8,284 nt of DNA from Solirubrobacteraceae bacterium (lineage in GTDB: Bacteria > Actinomycetota > Thermoleophilia > Solirubrobacterales > Solirubrobacteraceae): the NCBI GenBank assembly GCA_025935735.1, contig JAICUS010000248.1:1-8284 (forward strand). The letters are read 5' to 3'. The notes beneath the pieces are model-generated. The model worked only from the letters and a program-made list of their open reading frames with translations. It had not been told where the DNA came from and did not search any database. Numbering within the stretch: position 1 is the stretch's first letter; each line of letters opens with the position of its first letter. This document shows, piece after piece, positions 7,153 to 8,284 of the stretch. The position numbers were made by a program, and so were the translations under genes.

Positions 7153-7205
7153 GTCAGGCGGTACGCGCGGGGGCGACGGGCGGTTCGGTGCCGGGCGGTG
7201 GGACC
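7153..7205 (-). other. Only intergenic gap in the window
   Basis: This 53-bp stretch separates the sigma/anti-sigma pair from the eight-gene array on the same strand. I find no convincing rho-independent terminator in it: there is no stable stem followed by a T run on the minus strand. Read-through from the regulatory pair is therefore possible. It contains the candidate ECF promoter and a short direct repeat (cgggcggt at 7177-7184 and 7192-7199). Confidence 0.6.
7162..7187 (-). promoter_or_regulatory. Candidate ECF-sigma-type promoter before the dehydrogenase-led operon
   Basis: Read on the minus strand, CGAACC (7187-7182), a 16-base spacer and CGTA (7165-7162) resemble the GGAACY-N15-17-CGTM pattern of many ECF promoters, with one mismatch in the upstream element. 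It lies in the only real gap between genes, just downstream of an ECF sigma/anti-sigma pair. Transcription would start within a few bases of the GTG at 7152, giving an almost leaderless mRNA, which fits the missing ribosome binding site. In DNA this GC-rich a chance match is quite possible. Confidence 0.35.
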
Positions 7206-7895
7206 TTAGTCCAGCCGCGCGCCCATGACGGGCACGGGCTGGGCCGCGCCGGAGGAGCGGCGCACCACGACGATGCGGTCGTAGTTGCCGCGCTTGGCGG
7301 CGGTGGTCAGCACGACGTAGGCATCGCCCCGGGCATCGACGCGGAACGTCCCCGCGCTGGCCGTCCAGTGCTTGTTGGAGCACAGGACCTCATAGACGTC
7401 GCCGGGCTGGGTCGGCAGGTCGCGTATGCGCAGGAGCACGCGCGTGCCGTTCTGGACCGAGCGCAGGCCGACCTGCGCCGTGGCCGACACCGGGGTGTTG
7501 CCCATCGGCTGCAGCGCGAGGCCGTACCGCGCCGTCGGCGCCGCACGGAAGCCGAATCCGGCGACCAGCAGCGCGACCGCGGCGGCCGCGCCGGCCAGCG
7601 CGCCGCCGATGCCCAGGGCGATCCGCGGCCTCCAGCGGCGGTGCGGACGCGGCTCAGGCGCGCGCTCGCGGGCGAAGCGGTCCAGCACGCGCTCCTCGAT
7701 GGCCGGCGGCAGCGGGTCCTCCTCGCCCGCGCCGGCCACGACCGCGAGGTCGAGCAGCTGCGGCAGGCCTTCCAGCTCCGCGTGGGCGGCGGCGCACTCG
7801 GAGCAGTCGGCCAGGTGCGCGCGGATGCGCTCCTCGTCGGCCGGCTCGAGCGCGCCCAGCACATAGGCGCCGAGATCCACGTGGACGTGCGTCAT
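7206..7895 (-). CDS. Membrane anti-sigma factor with zinc-finger (ZAS) motif and RskA-type C-terminal domain
   Basis: A 229-residue single-pass membrane protein expected to hold the neighbouring ECF sigma factor inactive. Residues 1-50 contain LGAYVLGALEPADEERIRAHL followed by the zinc motif H27-x3-C31-x2-C34, the sigma-binding anti-sigma domain. A linker rich in Pro/Arg leads to one transmembrane helix (about 92-116). The outer part (about 120-215) has the RskA-like pattern: GDVYEVLCSNKHW, then AGTFRVDARGDAYVVL and a final YDRIVVV strand. Proteins of this class are often released by regulated proteolysis in response to envelope or redox signals. The HxxxCxxC site could itself be redox-sensitive, but that is inference. 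The ATG overlaps the sigma stop as ATGA. A TAA stop precedes the 53-bp gap. Confidence 0.9.
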   Translation of the reverse strand: MTHVHVDLGAYVLGALEPADEERIRAHLADCSECAAAHAELEGLPQLLDLAVVAGAGEEDPLPPAIEERVLDRFARERAPEPRPHRRWRPRIALGIGGALAGAAAAVALLVAGFGFRAAPTARYGLALQPMGNTPVSATAQVGLRSVQNGTRVLLRIRDLPTQPGDVYEVLCSNKHWTASAGTFRVDARGDAYVVLTTAAKRGNYDRIVVVRRSSGAAQPVPVMGARLD

Positions 7896-8284
7896 GCGGC
7901 GCGCACCCCCATCTCTTCCAGAACCAGCCGCAACGAGCGCAGGGCATACCAGGTGCGGCTCTTGACGGTGCCCTCCGGGAGGCCGAGGCGCTCGGCGATC
8001 TCCCGGACGGCCAGGCCCTGCACGTGGGCGAGGCGGATGACCTGCCGATGCTCGGGCGTGAGCTTCTCGAGCGCGCCGGCCACCTGCCAGCCGAGCATCG
8101 CGCGCTCGATCGAGAGGCCCTCGGGGTCCTCCTCGTCGCGCGGCTCGTGCAGGGCGAGCGCCGGGCGCACGGCGGCGCGGCGGCGCGTGTCGATGATCGC
8201 GTGCCGGGCGATCTGGTAGAGCCAGGTGCGGACGCTGCCGCGCGAGGGGTCGTAGGCCTCCGCGTGGCGCCAGGCCCGCGTGAA
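7892..8284 (-). CDS. ECF-type RNA polymerase sigma factor (sigma-70 family), C-terminal 130 residues
   Basis: The gene is open at the right edge, so roughly the first 50-60 residues are missing compared with usual ECF factors. The visible part begins in region 2: FTRAWRHAEAYDPSRGSVRTWLYQIARHAIIDTRRR is the classic ECF region 2.3-2.4 sequence that melts and reads the -10 element (quoted here in two pieces: first the AYDPSRGSVRTWL block, then the IARHAIIDTRRR block). A variable acidic linker follows. Region 4 (about 70-125) has LTPEHRQVIRLAHVQGLAVREIAERL, then GLPEGTVKSRTWYALRSLR, a helix-turn-helix for the -35 element. The ending VLEEMGV and the partner's zinc motif recall the mycobacterial SigL/RslA pair, from memory only. 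Targets may include its own promoter and the dehydrogenase-led operon. Confidence 0.92.
   Translation of the reverse strand, partial: FTRAWRHAEAYDPSRGSVRTWLYQIARHAIIDTRRRAAVRPALALHEPRDEEDPEGLSIERAMLGWQVAGALEKLTPEHRQVIRLAHVQGLAVREIAERLGLPEGTVKSRTWYALRSLRLVLEEMGVRAA

Noticed and set aside
7177..7199. Direct repeat of cgggcggt, copies 15 bp apart, as a possible operator
   Set aside because: Eight-base GC-only repeats are common by chance here, and it only partly overlaps the candidate promoter. Not enough to claim a binding site.
7153..7383. An N-terminal extension of the dehydrogenase to an ATG at 7383
   Set aside because: It would overlap the anti-sigma gene in another frame and reads as Arg/Pro-rich noise. 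The family N-terminus begins right after the GTG at 7152.
1..8284. tRNA, rRNA, CRISPR, insertion sequence, riboswitch or terminator hairpin
   Set aside because: The window is almost wholly coding on the minus strand. I saw no cloverleaf, array of repeats, transposase motif or stem followed by a T run.

Overview
The window is very GC-rich (well over 70% by eye), and every convincing gene lies on the minus strand. Strong GC bias at third codon positions, GTG starts, 4-bp stop/start overlaps and an ECF sigma / zinc anti-sigma pair all point to a high-GC actinobacterium. A deep-branching group such as Solirubrobacterales/Thermoleophilia is possible, but I cannot fix the genus. I see no RNA genes, insertion sequences, CRISPR array or long non-coding stretch. 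The largest gap between genes is about 53 bp, at 7153-7205.

In transcription order (right to left) the first block is regulatory. It holds the C-terminal 130 residues of an ECF RNA polymerase sigma factor (cut by the window end at 8284) and, overlapping it by ATGA, a membrane anti-sigma factor with an HxxxCxxC zinc motif and an RskA-type outer domain.

After the 53-bp gap comes a tight array of eight genes running off the left edge: a medium-chain dehydrogenase/reductase, a 6-pyruvoyl-tetrahydropterin-synthase (PTPS/QueD) homologue, a family 4 glycosyltransferase, a class I SAM methyltransferase, a flippase-like UPF0104/LPG-synthase-type membrane protein, a stand-alone RibD-type pyrimidine reductase, a fusion of a CDP-alcohol phosphatidyltransferase with an alkaline-phosphatase/LTA-synthase-like domain, and the start of a second SAM methyltransferase. 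Every junction in this array overlaps by 4 to 13 bp, which argues for one co-translated operon.

The gene set mixes enzymes of pterin/riboflavin-type chemistry (PTPS-like, RibD-like) with a glycosyltransferase, methyltransferases and lipid/envelope proteins. My inference is an uncharacterised pathway that makes a modified pyrimidine- or pterin-derived compound, glycosylates and methylates it, and perhaps attaches it to or exports it with a lipid. The PTPS homologue has lost the catalytic Cys-Asp-His residues and one of three zinc histidines of QueD, and the dehydrogenase lacks the usual catalytic zinc ligands, so neither should be assigned the textbook reaction. A candidate ECF-type promoter sits in the 53-bp gap, spaced to give an almost leaderless dehydrogenase mRNA. 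This could place the operon under the neighbouring sigma factor.
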